Part shown: piece after piece, positions 13,085 through 51,229 of the stretch | Layout of the letters: every line of letters begins with the position of its first letter | Position numbering within the stretch: the first letter of the stretch is position 1 | Source: Gadus chalcogrammus | Lineage: Eukaryota; Chordata; Actinopteri; Gadiformes; Gadidae | DNA: 64,000 nucleotides | Assembly: GCF_026213295.1 (NCBI RefSeq) | Contig: NC_079423.1 | Span: forward strand, 15,733,620 to 15,797,619 | Direction: 5' to 3' | Notes under the pieces: model-generated | The model's database searches: none | Told to the model about the DNA's origin: nothing | The model's input: the letters and a program-made list of their open reading frames with translations, nothing else | Position numbers and translations under genes: made by a program

Positions 13085-13444
13085 CCTGCTCTCCTCCTCC
13101 TCCTCCTCCTCCTCCTGCTGCTCCTCTATTCTTCTCCGAGCGTCTCCCAGCCTCGGCCCCCCCTTGCCGGCCCGGGGGGAGATGGGGTTACAGGAAGCGG
13201 GAGGTCGACCCGGGAGATAGGGGCCGCTCCCCGCTGACAGATCGGCCCTCCTCCTCCTCCTCCTCCTCTTCTCCTCTCCTGCTTCTCCCTCACTTCCTCT
13301 GTGAATGGGGGGCTGCAGAGGCAGAGAGAGAGAGCGAGAGAGAGAGAGAGAGAGAGAGAGGGAGAAGCGGAGAGAGAGGCAGAGAGAGAGAGAGAGAGGC
13401 AGAGAGAGAGAGAGAGGCAGAGAGAGAGAGAGAGAGGCAGAGAG

Positions 13445-13479
<35 letters not shown>

Positions 13480-13518
13480 CAGAGAAGGAGAGAGAGAGAG
13501 AGAGAGGCAGAGAGAGAG

Positions 13519-13603
<85 letters not shown>
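13085..13603. repeat. CT-rich tract followed by a long GA-rich tract
   Basis: The plus strand is pyrimidine-rich (TCC repeats) at about 13085-13280 and then purine-rich at 13320-13603. The second part is AG dinucleotides interspersed with AGAGGC words and ends in about 80 bases of pure GA. Strand-asymmetric tracts like this can form triplex DNA. Frames rich in Arg/Glu across it are not real proteins. Confidence 0.9.
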
Positions 13604-13605
<2 letters not shown>

Positions 13606-15705
13606 GTGTTGGGGAGAGGGGTGATGGAGTAAAAGAGGTTAAAGAAGGTCCAGGTACTTTGGTGCCATCATGTCATATCGTTTTTTATGTCTGTGGGAAG
13701 CAGCTGCACTGCTGGCCGTCCGTGCTCCCTCTGAAGGTTTACGGGGAGTTCATCCTTCTCTTCAGAGGGCTTAGGCGTCCTGTAATGTGTGCACGTGAAC
13801 CCCTTTGGGACCAGTACTATAAATCGGACGTGACTTTGACTCATCATCGAAGCGTCTCACTGACAGCAGCCCGGGTTGTGATGGCAGCATTGTCTGTACC
13901 GACCCACCTCCAGAACAACAACCAATCCCCCCCCCTCCCTCTCTGCAACGGAGGAATCTGTCTCAGCGCGGAGACGGGTTGTCGACGCGATCCCAGGGGA
14001 GGGTGACAGTGGGTGGATTCTTTCCCTTTTCTTTTTTCCATTCTCCTCTCTCTCAACACGGCATTGGTGGCATTGCCCCCCCCCACCACCTCCCCTTCGC
14101 CCTCCCTCTCTTCCCTCGGACTGGGTGGCCCCACAGGCTCCGTAGAAGCCCCCCCCCCCCCCCCCCTCGGTCCTAGGCCAGGTCCCGGGGATGGGGGTTG
14201 GGGGGGGGGGGGTACCTGTGTCAGTCAGGGCTGTGTCTGTGCTTGCACGGGGTGCCAGCGCACTTTGAAGTGAGCAAACACTTCCGTGAGGCAAAGGTGT
14301 CCACATAGCCCGACGGAGCGGGAAGGGGGGGGCGTCTGCTGAAAGTACAGCTGTGAAGAATTTCCTCACAAATAAAATGATAAAGAACGCTATGTTGATT
14401 CAGCATTTTAATGAGCGAGCACAAGTCCAATCTGCTCCTGCAAGTCTCAGCTGTGTTTTGTTGCAGGTAGTTTTGCAACACGTCTAGTTGGTAAATGTGT
14501 ACCAAAAGTATTCGTATCCGTAGATGCCAGAGCGTCCGTGGGAGGGACAAAATAGTTCCGCCCTTAATTTTCTAATCTGGGGGGGGGGGGAATAAATATA
14601 TACGACTTCAAATTGACTGTGACATTAGTGTACGCATGCAAATTCTGCAGTTACAGGTACAAGACTTTTGCTACAATAACACCTTCATAGACTTCCCTCC
14701 CGAACCGATTTGCGTTTTAACAACCATCTCGTGCCGTTACAATCTCCTGAGACCGTCATCGCAAAGACAGAGAAAACAGACCTCGATAATAAAGTAACCG
14801 GACCGAGGGGGGGGCGGGCCCAGCGTGCGTCCGTTAAGGGCACGTTATCCGGGGTCTTTCCGGGGAAGGACACCGGGAGCGGGGCAGTGGCGGACGGCTG
14901 GCTTTCGCATTCCAAATGAAGCTCAAATTGCATTTCGTCTCCCGGGAAATGCGATAAGAGGAGAACGCAGGGCACAGAGATGATGCTTATCTGGCCAATT
15001 AAAGAAGAGGGCCCGGAATCGGCCAATCAGGGCCACTGCCTCCGCAAAGACCTCTTGATAACACGTCAACGTCACGACTCTCTAGCCCTCAGCCTCATTC
15101 GTAGTCCCCCCCCCGGCGTAGGCTGGAGATGGCGGCGGTACGGCCCTAGGGCGCGGCCTGTGCCGTGATCTGGCCCGCGGCGAAAGTGGGGCTCGTTTAA
15201 ACGGGCGGGTCGGAGAGATCGAGTGATCACGGATAAAAGAACGGGCGACGGATAAGATCGCGGTCGCGATACACATCTCACATCCTCCTTGCTCGTACTG
15301 GATTTATCTGGGTGTGCCAGGCACACAGATATTACGTGTATCGTGAAACTGAATCAGTTCAGGTCCAAGTTGCGTATTGTCCGTGTGTTTTCATTTAATC
15401 TCAAACCTCTACTAACACTCGTAGGGCATCGAGGTTTCCTTCGTTTACAATGACGACAAGTTTACAGCAAGGGGACATGCACACAACTACAACAATGACA
15501 AATCAACATGAGCAAAACAAATGAAATAGTATAAATAAGTATAAATAAATACAAACATTTATTCCAGCAGAAACCGTCATAGTCTCTCTATAACCAAACA
15601 GAGGCTAGAAACAGACCGGATACGGGAAAGGACTCGTGGGGACAAAGACAGGGAACCACGAGACCAAACGCGGTCCGAGTGGCCCGACCAGACGCGAGTA
15701 CTCAC
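13604..15705. other. Spacer with C-runs and G-runs; terminal armc9 exon not located
   Basis: It contains C-runs near 14150-14166, a G-run near 14203-14211, a G-run near 14581 and GC-rich sequence at 14800-15250. The final exon of armc9 should lie at or below 15.7 kb, but I could not find it because the C-terminal end of that protein is poorly conserved. Confidence 0.35.
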
Positions 15706-40645
<24,940 letters not shown>

Positions 40646-40794
40646 CTAAACGACGTGGTATTGTTTTCTATTACAAACAAAGAGGTGTAAAGATGTCTTC
40701 CTATCATTGATAAGCTAAGTGAGTGCTGAAATGTGTTATTTAGTTCAAATGGATGCTGACTAGAAACAGACGTTATGCCTCAGAGGAAGACAGC

Positions 40795-41661
40795 ACACTT
40801 TTAAACATGAGATACAAGATTTATCCGACACATAGTCGTGCATCTACACGACCATGGTATTCATGATGAACTAACACAATTACTATATTAACCGCGACAA
40901 TAGCTCAGTACTAGGGCTATCTTAGGGAACGTTTGCGAGGGGACATACAAGGTAAATTTAGACCTTAACCACGTATATGCTTTCTCATTGTGGCATAAAA
41001 CATACCTTTTTATAATGTTTTGTATGTTGCGAACCCGATACGCCCATCAAGAGAACATGTGTATGTGTAATCCATAATCCACAAACTGCTCATAACAGTT
41101 TAAATATACATAACAATAACACTCATAAATTAGCAACGGTACATAACAGGACGCCAAGGCAGAACACCTAGCAACCGGGTTGTTGTTAAAACAGAGCCGT
41201 AAAGGGGAGACCGCCAGAAAGTGTCGCAAATATTCACCTTGAATGGGTGTTGTTATTACCATTATTTTATTTTATTGTAATTTCAATCATTTTAATATGT
41301 AACGTGTTTGCTTTCAATCAATAGTGTTATAATTTAAGGAGATAAAGATATATTTACTTTAATATTTGCTCTTGCTGTGCCAGTGTGGACAACGTTTTTT
41401 TTTTTTATTAGTCCATTTTTAATCGAAAGGGGAACGAAAGTATACTATCTTCTCCAATGAATATTTTAACAAAATCAAAAAATAAAATGTGCTTACTTTT
41501 ATTTTTTACAGCAGAATCATATCCGGTTCAAAGGGTAAAGTTCGCGCACAAACATCCTTTTTTCATAACACCTACCCGTTGGACACATCCGACGAAATTG
41601 TTGTAGTCCTCTGGAACAACACATCACTTTGGTTTAATTTTATGGTAAATTGGGAGATTTA
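40795..41661. repeat. Duplicated promoter block, copy A (armc9 side)
   Basis: Direct repeat of 47287-48214, nearly identical over most of its length. Compared with copy B it lacks about 58 bp, including the TTGCGGCGCGGG core. Its minus-strand donor (at 41237) reads GTGAAT where B has GTGAGT, and its plus-strand donor reads GTAAAT where B has GTAAGT. It lies immediately upstream of the first coding exon of armc9. I read it as the decaying copy. Confidence 0.85.
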
Positions 41662-41668
41662 CATTCCA

Positions 41669-42420
41669 GGGGCCTCATGACAGAAAAAATCCTAACTTCT
41701 CATCCTAACTTAAATTAGGGACTCAAAGATAGGAAAAATCCTAACTTCCTATTACAGAAGCAGTCCCTAACCTGTTGGCCGTTTACTATCTTATCTTTGG
41801 CCTCCTATTTTATCTTAATTTAGGTAATCCTAACTGCTCTGTAAATCAGATAGAACGAGTTACTTTTAACGTTAACAGATACTGTTGATAAAGGATCTTT
41901 GTTAATAACGGCAAGATAGTTGCACTAGTAGTACGACGTCATGGCGGGTATTGATACAGGGAACAAGAAAAGGAGTTATAAAGTAGTAAAGTAATTCGTC
42001 CACCAAATTCAAAATGTAATATCTTTGCAGGCGATAAAATGAAATTAAAATATGGTCAGGAAAATTTAAGAAATCATTACGCGGCCTACGTAGCCTTTCA
42101 GACATCACGTTTAAGTTGTGTTGATCCTCGTCTTCATTGTCAAGCAGACCTACTAGCAGTGCTGCTGCCATTTTTTTCAGTTATTGACTGTTATTTTGAA
42201 TTTAGGACAGGGTGTATGGCCACCTAACTTAGGGATCCTAACTCAAGAAATTCCTAACTTAGGATAGTTCTGTAATGGATAAATTCCTATCTTAAGATAA
42301 GTTAGGATTTCTTCCTAAGTTAAGTTAGGAAACCTTCTGTAATACCAAAACCCCTAAATACCTTCCTATCTCAAGATAGGATAGGATTTCAGAGTTAGGA
42401 AGTTTCTGTAATGAGGCCCC
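41669..42420. mobile_element. Non-autonomous DNA transposon (MITE), about 750 bp
   Basis: The ends are inverted copies (GGGGCCTCAT…ACAGAAA left, TTTCTGT…ATGAGGCCCC right). Subterminal regions contain many CCTAACTT/AAGTTAGG and ATCCTA/TAGGAT words in both orientations, a fold-back design. No transposase frame. It starts a few bases after the end of duplicated copy A. Target duplication is not evident. Confidence 0.8.
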
Positions 42421-42860
42421 AGTGCCACGACTCACTTGTTAGTAGAAAAATAGTGTACTAGTTAGTTCAGCTGGAACTTTCACAAATGTTCTTTTGAAGT
42501 GAAGCCAACCGATTGTGGATTATCAGCGTCAGCGGAGCTATGAAGTTAAGTGCCCAATTTATTACAGGAAAGGACTGAACTCAATTTAGAATAAGTTTCG
42601 GGAATCTTCATCTATGCTGCTCATGTTTACAAGTTTAACAAGCTTAAAATTAAGCTGAAATGTGACTTAAGGAATCCTTTTACTGCTTAAATTACTATTA
42701 CCTACTTGTTATTGACTAGTAGCCAAATTCACTATATTACAGGTTTCATGTGAAATCTGCCACCTGTGCTGGCACTGCTGGATGTGTTCTTTCTTGCATA
42801 AAGTCTAATTATTGGCTCCATGTAATCCATTGCATCATGCAGATGTCCTTCAACAAGGCA

Positions 42861-42867
42861 ATAAAAA
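42861..42867 (+). promoter_or_regulatory. TATA-like box of the lectin gene
   Basis: ATAAAAA lies 74 bases upstream of the lectin ATG, a spacing that allows a transcription start about 45 bases before the ATG. Confidence 0.4.
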
Positions 42868-42934
42868 GAGAGCCTTCCTCACTACCTCTTGACACATTTC
42901 CAGACACAGCTCAATAGAGTGAAAGAGTCTAGCA

Positions 42935-43450
42935 ATGTTCTTGCGCTCCGTTCTCCTGTGTGGCCTGCACGCCCTCGCCCTGGCAGGTCCACTTACCAAG
43001 CCTACAACTGACTCCAATGTGAAGCTTGAGCGTGGCTCCTGTCCGTTGTACTGGTATGACTCTGGCACCGACTGCTACAAATATGTTTCCGGCCGATCTA
43101 GCTGGGCCGATGCTGAGCTCTACTGCCGATCTTTGGGCGCAAACCTGGTCTCTATCCATAGCGCCAGCGAAATGAACTTCATTACCACGCTGGTAGAGAA
43201 CTTTGACCCAACCAAAGGGTACCACTGGATAGGATTCAGTGATGTGCATGAAGAAGGCGCCTGGATGTGGAGCGACGGGTCCCTAGGAGACTTTGCTGCT
43301 TGGTCCCCGGGCCAGCCAGACAACTATATCGGAGTGGAAAGTTGTGCCCACATATATTGGCAGCCGAAGGAACCTGCTTGGAATGATGCGTTGTGCACAG
43401 ATCTTTTTTCTTCTGTTTGTAAACTTCGTAAAACTTGTCCATATCTATGA
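42935..43450 (+). CDS. Secreted C-type lectin-like protein, intronless, QPD-type
   Basis: The predicted protein has 171 residues. A signal peptide covers about residues 1-18 (MFLRSVLLCGLHALALAG), followed by a short linker and one complete long-form C-type lectin domain (about 36-165). Cysteines at 36, 47, 64, 137, 154 and 162 match the three disulfides of the fold, and an extra Cys lies at 168 near the end. The WIGFSD core is at 98-103. The QPD motif at 127-129 predicts galactose-type specificity and WND at 149-151 completes the calcium site, so sugar binding looks possible. The closest families are the small soluble fish lectins (ladderlectin, nattectin-like, type II antifreeze-like), whose genes usually have several introns; here the whole frame is uninterrupted. 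A TATA-like box and a polyadenylation signal lie close by. The gene sits between the two copies of the promoter block. Function (defence, mucosal, other) cannot be read from sequence. Confidence 0.88.
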   Translation: MFLRSVLLCGLHALALAGPLTKPTTDSNVKLERGSCPLYWYDSGTDCYKYVSGRSSWADAELYCRSLGANLVSIHSASEMNFITTLVENFDPTKGYHWIGFSDVHEEGAWMWSDGSLGDFAAWSPGQPDNYIGVESCAHIYWQPKEPAWNDALCTDLFSSVCKLRKTCPYL

Positions 43451-43470
43451 CTGTTTATTTGAACCGTAAG

Positions 43471-43476
43471 AATAAA
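43471..43476 (+). terminator. Lectin polyadenylation signal
   Basis: AATAAA 20 bases after the lectin stop codon, giving a very short 3' UTR. No poly-A remnant follows. Confidence 0.6.
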
Positions 43477-44404
43477 AATATGACCAATCATAAGACTATC
43501 TTTTCATGTTGGATTTACTGAGATTGTTTTACAAACAAGGGGTGGTTAATACTGAATGTTTTCAGTTTTCATTAATCGTTTATAATAATGTTATACAATT
43601 TATTTTGAACATTATTAACTTATATTTAACTTTGACGGTGGGTCTTACAATAGATTACTATTTTTAAGGTAGTATTTTAGCCGGCGGAAATGTTAATTCC
43701 CTTTATACGTGAATGAGGAGTAGAAAGTCGGCATCTATCACCATTTGACTGGGCGTGTTGATAGCGCTTCGGTCTGCATTTGCATGTGATTGAGTGGCAC
43801 TGTCAACCAGAAATCAGCCGGTTGCCTTTTGTTCACTGAATGGTTAAAACATAATTAAATGTTGGCACTGCTTTTCAGAGTAATTCGTGGTGAACACTAA
43901 ATGATAAGTCTTATCATAACCCTAAGAGGACACATCATACAATAAATTACAATGCATGAGTTCACAGCTACACCTGTATATAAAATGTTTTTTTTTATTG
44001 GGCCCTCTTATTATTGACAACTTTTAGCTGAACATTATAGGGTCCCATCCTTCCATTCCCTGTTTTCTCAGTTAAACACAGAAATCAACTAGTCTACATT
44101 TGTCCCAGTGTTTTTTAGATGCGAAATGAAGCAAAAAAAGGCGCACTTTTTCTCCGGTAACGCAGTCGTTCTATTTCATGTAGGCTACGCCGTCTAGGCT
44201 TCGCCTTATGGGCTTGTCCCATGCGCGTGCTCACGGGCACTGAAATTTCCAACTATGCACCAATCAACGACGGGCACCTGGGGTGTTTCAGGGTCCACTC
44301 ACACCAGGCCTACCGTGCCCAAGTCCGTTTCACACCTTCTGTGATCAAGTCTAGATCGTTTGGCTAGTGTGAGCATGCCAACCGTACTCTAGTCCACTTC
44401 CATT

Positions 44405-44447
44405 CCGTGGCCTGAGCACACTTCGGAGAGGTGTGCTCAGGCCACGG
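44405..44447. repeat. Perfect inverted repeat (17-bp stem, 9-base loop)
   Basis: CCGTGGCCTGAGCACAC at 44405-44421 is exactly mirrored by its reverse complement at 44431-44447. The surrounding sequence (CACACCAGGCC, CTAGTGTGAGCA) looks like part of a DNA transposon. Confidence 0.9.
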
Positions 44448-45841
44448 TAGTGGTACAGATGCTAATGAGCCAACACGAACACGCACACACGCACGGCTAC
44501 GCTACCTGAGCTGAATGACGTATAGTCCATGCGACCCTTTTTTCCCATTAAACAATAAACATGATGGCAAGTGGTTCACGTTGGTGCGATAGTGAGATGA
44601 GAATTTGATCAAAAATACCCCGTTCGTCACGGCGCAGGCTTTCTTGGCTCACTGGAGAAGGAGGGGCTGCGCACGGAGTCAAGACCTCTTTAGAATAATT
44701 TGCACACTCACAAATGTTTTTATTTTTTAATGAATGAAGACACCCGCATGCAAGAATAAGTTCCTGTCTTGAGTGTAGGCTACAAACGTGACTAACTTTT
44801 TACAAGTGCAAAAACGCCAACATATTCTTTATTTTGCTGACGTTTCACAGCATGAAGCGTGCTTGCGTTTCTGCAGTAGGCCTACTTATTGGAAAAAGGT
44901 TTGGCCTTCTACACTATCAAGGTTTATGTGGCAGCTGTTTCGGCTGGCCATGCAGGCTTGGCCGTTGTCTTGCTAAAAAGAGCCAGACAGACACCCAGAG
45001 CACTTAATGATCATGTCACATCCACACTTGGTCATCACAGAAGCCAAGTTGATGGCAAGGATGCCTTTTGAAAAAGCATATTCCTGAGCATATTGGACTC
45101 CCTTATTGGGAAAACGCAGAAGCGCATTTTTACGTCCAATTGCAATATAATGAAAGTTTTACAAAGGCTAAACCCTGTTAGCAATCACTCCCTCAAAGAG
45201 GATGTTGTCTACGTGGTCTGCTGAGGCATGTGGCTCAAATAATGAGGATCTGAAAACCGAACTCAATCAGGTTCAGAGGCTTCTTGAAAAGACAAGAGTA
45301 AAAGAGATGGAACAAAATTAATGGAACTGCTAGGTTATTTGGACCCTTTTAAAAGGAGGTGTTGTATGAGATGCATCATTTATGCAAAATCACAGCTGTT
45401 TTACCAGTTACCACAGCTAGGTTTGACTGCAGTTTTTCCACTCTAAAACCTGTAAAAATCACCTTCGCTCAACTATGTTAACTGAGAGGTTGTCCCATTT
45501 AGCTGTGCTCAGTATTGAGTGACCATGTGAAGGTCGTTAACTTGAACAAGTTTGTTCAACACTTTGCTAGAAGTCACGGCAACTTCCATCTGAAATTGAT
45601 TTAACTGTAGTTTAATGTATAGTCATGTGCAATAAAATATAATATGAATTCCATAGTTCCTGTGGATTCTGAGGTCTTGCCTCAGACATTATGATCCAGA
45701 TGATCAGCAGGTTACATGTTGCTTGTTCACTCATGTATTTGAGGTTGTTTGCTAATAGGACATTTATGACGGTACTTTCATGTCCACAACTCTGAGTGAG
45801 TGAATGAGTGAGTGAGTGAATGAGTAGCCTAGTGTGAATTG

Positions 45842-45900
45842 CTGTGTGTGTGTGTGTGTTTTTGTCTGGTGTGTGTGTGTGTGTGTGTGTGTTTTTGTCT

Positions 45901-45981
<81 letters not shown>
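45842..45981. repeat. (TG)n microsatellite with TTTTTGTC interruptions
   Basis: Three TG blocks separated by two TTTTTGTCTGG words, the last block about 80 bases long. Confidence 0.95.
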
Positions 45982-45988
<7 letters not shown>

Positions 45989-46499
45989 AGGGGTACGTAG
46001 ATTATGATTACATTCTTGTACATTTTAAATTGTTGTATTGCAATAAATCCAAAAAAGAATGTGTTAACTAAGAAGGTACTTGACTGAGTCTTTATTGAAT
46101 CAGAGGGAAGTGGTTTGACATTTACAGTCATGGTTATCATTGCAATAAACCTGCATTAGACTCTTGTTTCAATCCACATAACCTAATTCTATTCATGGCT
46201 TATTTTGTATGACTAAATTTGTCCATAATCCCACAAAACTCACTAGAAGACTTCATTTGAGGGGTCTTTTTTTCAACATTTTCTCTGGGGGAGCAAACCC
46301 CCTTAGAATTGCTTTTTGACACTGTACAATGTAAGTACAGACTACACAGACTGTAGTTAGTGGACAGAGAAAATGTCCACAATTCACAAATTAAGACCCA
46401 TACATCCAAAAAGCCAGCTACATCTCTGACTTGCCTCCCACCCCGTGTTCTATTTCATCCCTACTGACCAAAGCACTGGATATCTCCACTTCGCGCATG

Positions 46500-47287
46500 C
46501 GCATTTCGAGTAGGTACCTAATGTCCCGCCACCTGTGCCTGGATAAAAGACTTTCTTACAAATCGACCGCAGTCTGTTCAAATTGGCACCCACAGCTCCT
46601 CCACCCTCATGCTCAGTACGGGTTCTCCACAGGGCTGCGTGCTGAGCCCACTCCTGTATGCCATCTTCACACATGACTGTACTCCCACCCACCCCACCAA
46701 CACAATAGTCAAATTCGCGGATGATACGACTGTGGTGGGGCTCATAACCGGAGGAGACGAGTCGGCCTATAGGGATGAGGTGCAGCGGCTGGTGGAGTGG
46801 TGGGCTAAAAAACAACCTGACCCATAATACAATAAAAACAAAGGAGGTTATAATGGATTTCAGGCGTCACAGAGCCGACCCCGCCCCCCTCCACATAAAT
46901 GGTGACTCTGTGGAGAGAGTCTCCGCCTTCAAGTTCCTGGGAATTCACATCTCTGAGGACATATCCTGGTCAGCTAACACATCAGCGGTGGTGAAGAAGG
47001 CCCAACAACGACTCCACTTCCTGAGGGTACTCAAGAGAAACAAACTGGAGGAGAAGCTGCTGGTGACCTTTTACCGCTCCACCATCGAGAGTGTGCTGGC
47101 CTTCTCCATCACTGTGTGGTATGCTAGCTGTACAGCGGCTGACAGGAAAATGCTGCAGAGGGTGATAAGGTCAGCTGAAAAAACTTTTGGCTCTCCTTTG
47201 CCCTCCTTGGATAACATTGCCAGCTCACGATGCATCTCAAGATCAAGAAAGATCATCCGTGACCACCTCCATCCCGGCCTGGTTTAA
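46500..47287 (+). pseudogene. L2/CR1-like LINE reverse transcriptase fragment, frameshifted
   Basis: It encodes the C-terminal half of a non-LTR reverse transcriptase: [32 protein letters not shown], the FADD active-site box ([13 protein letters not shown], near 46710-46750), then SKFLGIHI-like and TIESVLAFSITVWY segments. The frame breaks near 46805 in a run of A bases, where VEWWAK shifts into [14 protein letters not shown]. There is no 5' half and no 3' tail. The fragment ends exactly where promoter-block copy B begins (47287), so the duplication junction cut it. Not functional. Confidence 0.85.
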
Positions 47288-48214
47288 CACTTTTAAACAT
47301 GATGTACAAGATTAATCCGACAGATAGTCGTGCATCTACACGACCATGGTATTCATTATAAACTAACACATTACTATATTAACCGCGATAATAGCTCAGT
47401 ACTAGGGCTATCTTAGGGAACGTTTGCGAGGGGACATACAAGGTAAATTTAGACCTTAACCACGTATTTGCTTTCTCATTGTGGCATAGAACATACCTTT
47501 TTATAATGTTTTGTATGTTGCGAACCCGTAACGCCCATCAAGAGAACACGTGTATGTGTAATCCATAATCCACAAACTGCTCATAACAGTTTGAATATAC
47601 ATAACAATAACACTCATAAATTAGCAACGGTACATAGCAGGACGCCAAGGCAGAACACCTAGCAACCGGGTTGTTGTTAAAACAGAGCCGTAAAGGGGAG
47701 ACCGCCAGAAAGTGTCGCAAATACTCACCTTGAATGAGTATTGTTATTACCATTATTTTATTTTATTGTATTTTCAATCATTTTAATATATCTAACGTGT
47801 TTTCTTACCATCAATAGTGTTATAATTTTAGGAGATAAAGATATATTTACTTTAATATTTTGCTCTTGTTGTGCCAGTGTGGACAACGTTGTTTTTTATT
47901 TTATTAGTCCATTTGTAATCGAAAGGGGAACGAAAGTATACTATCTTCCCCAATGAATATTTAACAAAAATCAAAAACTAAAATTTGCTTACTTTTATTT
48001 TTACAGGAGAATCATATCCGGTTCAAAGGGTAAAGTTCGCGCACATTGTTGCGGCGCGGGTAGATTTTAATTTGCCATAGTGATGAATGAAAGTTTACTG
48101 AAAAACATCCTTTTTTCATAACACCTACCCGTTGGACACATCCGACGAAATTGTTGTATTCCTCTGGAACAACATATCACTTTGGTTTAATTTTATGGTA
48201 AGTTGAGAGATTTT
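47287..48214. promoter_or_regulatory. Duplicated promoter block, copy B; divergent polr2h/armc9 promoter
   Basis: Direct repeat of 40795-41661. It keeps a short GC-rich core around 48035-48060 with an ETS-like site (ATCCGG at 48016-48021) and two outward-facing splice donors: GTAAGT on the plus strand at 48198 (polr2h side) and GTGAGT on the minus strand at 47728 (armc9 side, exon end 47729). That is the expected layout of a bidirectional promoter with two 5' UTR exons. Promoter function is inferred. Confidence 0.7.
48100..48197 (+). other. polr2h: polr2h 5' UTR exon (approximate start)
   Basis: The sequence ends TTTTATG at a consensus donor GTAAGT (48198-48203), and the next acceptor at 48453 precedes the start codon by 25 bases. 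The 5' limit is a guess. Confidence 0.5.
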
Positions 48215-48466
48215 AAACTGGAAACAAGCTTCCATGCGGCTAATGGCTAACTAGCGTTGCAGTCCTTTCCAGTTGTTGTTACCCCATACACACACAAACA
48301 CAATGTTTATACCATCGTAGTCTTTATGCTACTACTATATTACATTAAACTGTGGAGGGATGCTAATTTCTTGTTGTGTTAAATTCACCTGGCTCTTGTA
48401 AGCGCGTATATGTCATCCAGTACAATCAGTTGTGTATTAAACCATGTTCCCAGATAGATACCATAG

Positions 48467-50911
<2,445 letters not shown>

Positions 50912-51220
50912 GGCAGCCCTGCTGCTGTGGTTTTACCCCGGTCCCCACCGACGCTGAGCCCTCCAGTCCTTTGCGATGGCCGACGGCTGCCGTGGTGTTG
51001 AACTGAACTGTACGCACCCAGACGCCTCATTCCAACCTCCTCAGAGGGAAGCTCACGCTGTCATGCTAGCTCAAACTTTAGCCCAGAGGAAACGGGAAGG
51101 ACGTCAATTGCTTCATATTTTGTTTTTATTCGGTTACTTAAATAGTTTTCCAAGGGATGGATCGCTTTAGAAAAAAATGAATCAATGGGACAAAAAAAAA
51201 TGCAAATGTCATCCGCTGTA

Positions 51221-51226
51221 AATAAA
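51221..51226 (+). terminator. polr2h polyadenylation signal
   Basis: AATAAA about 310 bases after the stop codon, followed by T-rich sequence. Confidence 0.65.
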
Positions 51227-51229
51227 ACA

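Larger units (their letters stand above)
43480..46500. other. Spacer between lectin and LINE fragment
   Basis: No coding segment recognised. It holds repeat-derived sequence around 44220-44520 with a perfect 17-bp hairpin at 44405-44447, AT-rich unique sequence, GAGT repeats at 45790-45825 and the TG array at 45842-45981. Confidence 0.4.

Noticed and set aside
13018..13632. Arg/Glu-rich frames of 100-230 codons
   Set aside because: Translation of a GA microsatellite; no conserved sequence outside it.
40795..48214. LTR retrotransposon with 0.9 kb LTRs
   Set aside because: The direct repeats contain a gene's 5' UTR exon and splice donors, lack TG...CA ends, and no gag, integrase or retroviral polymerase lies between; the one reverse transcriptase is non-LTR.
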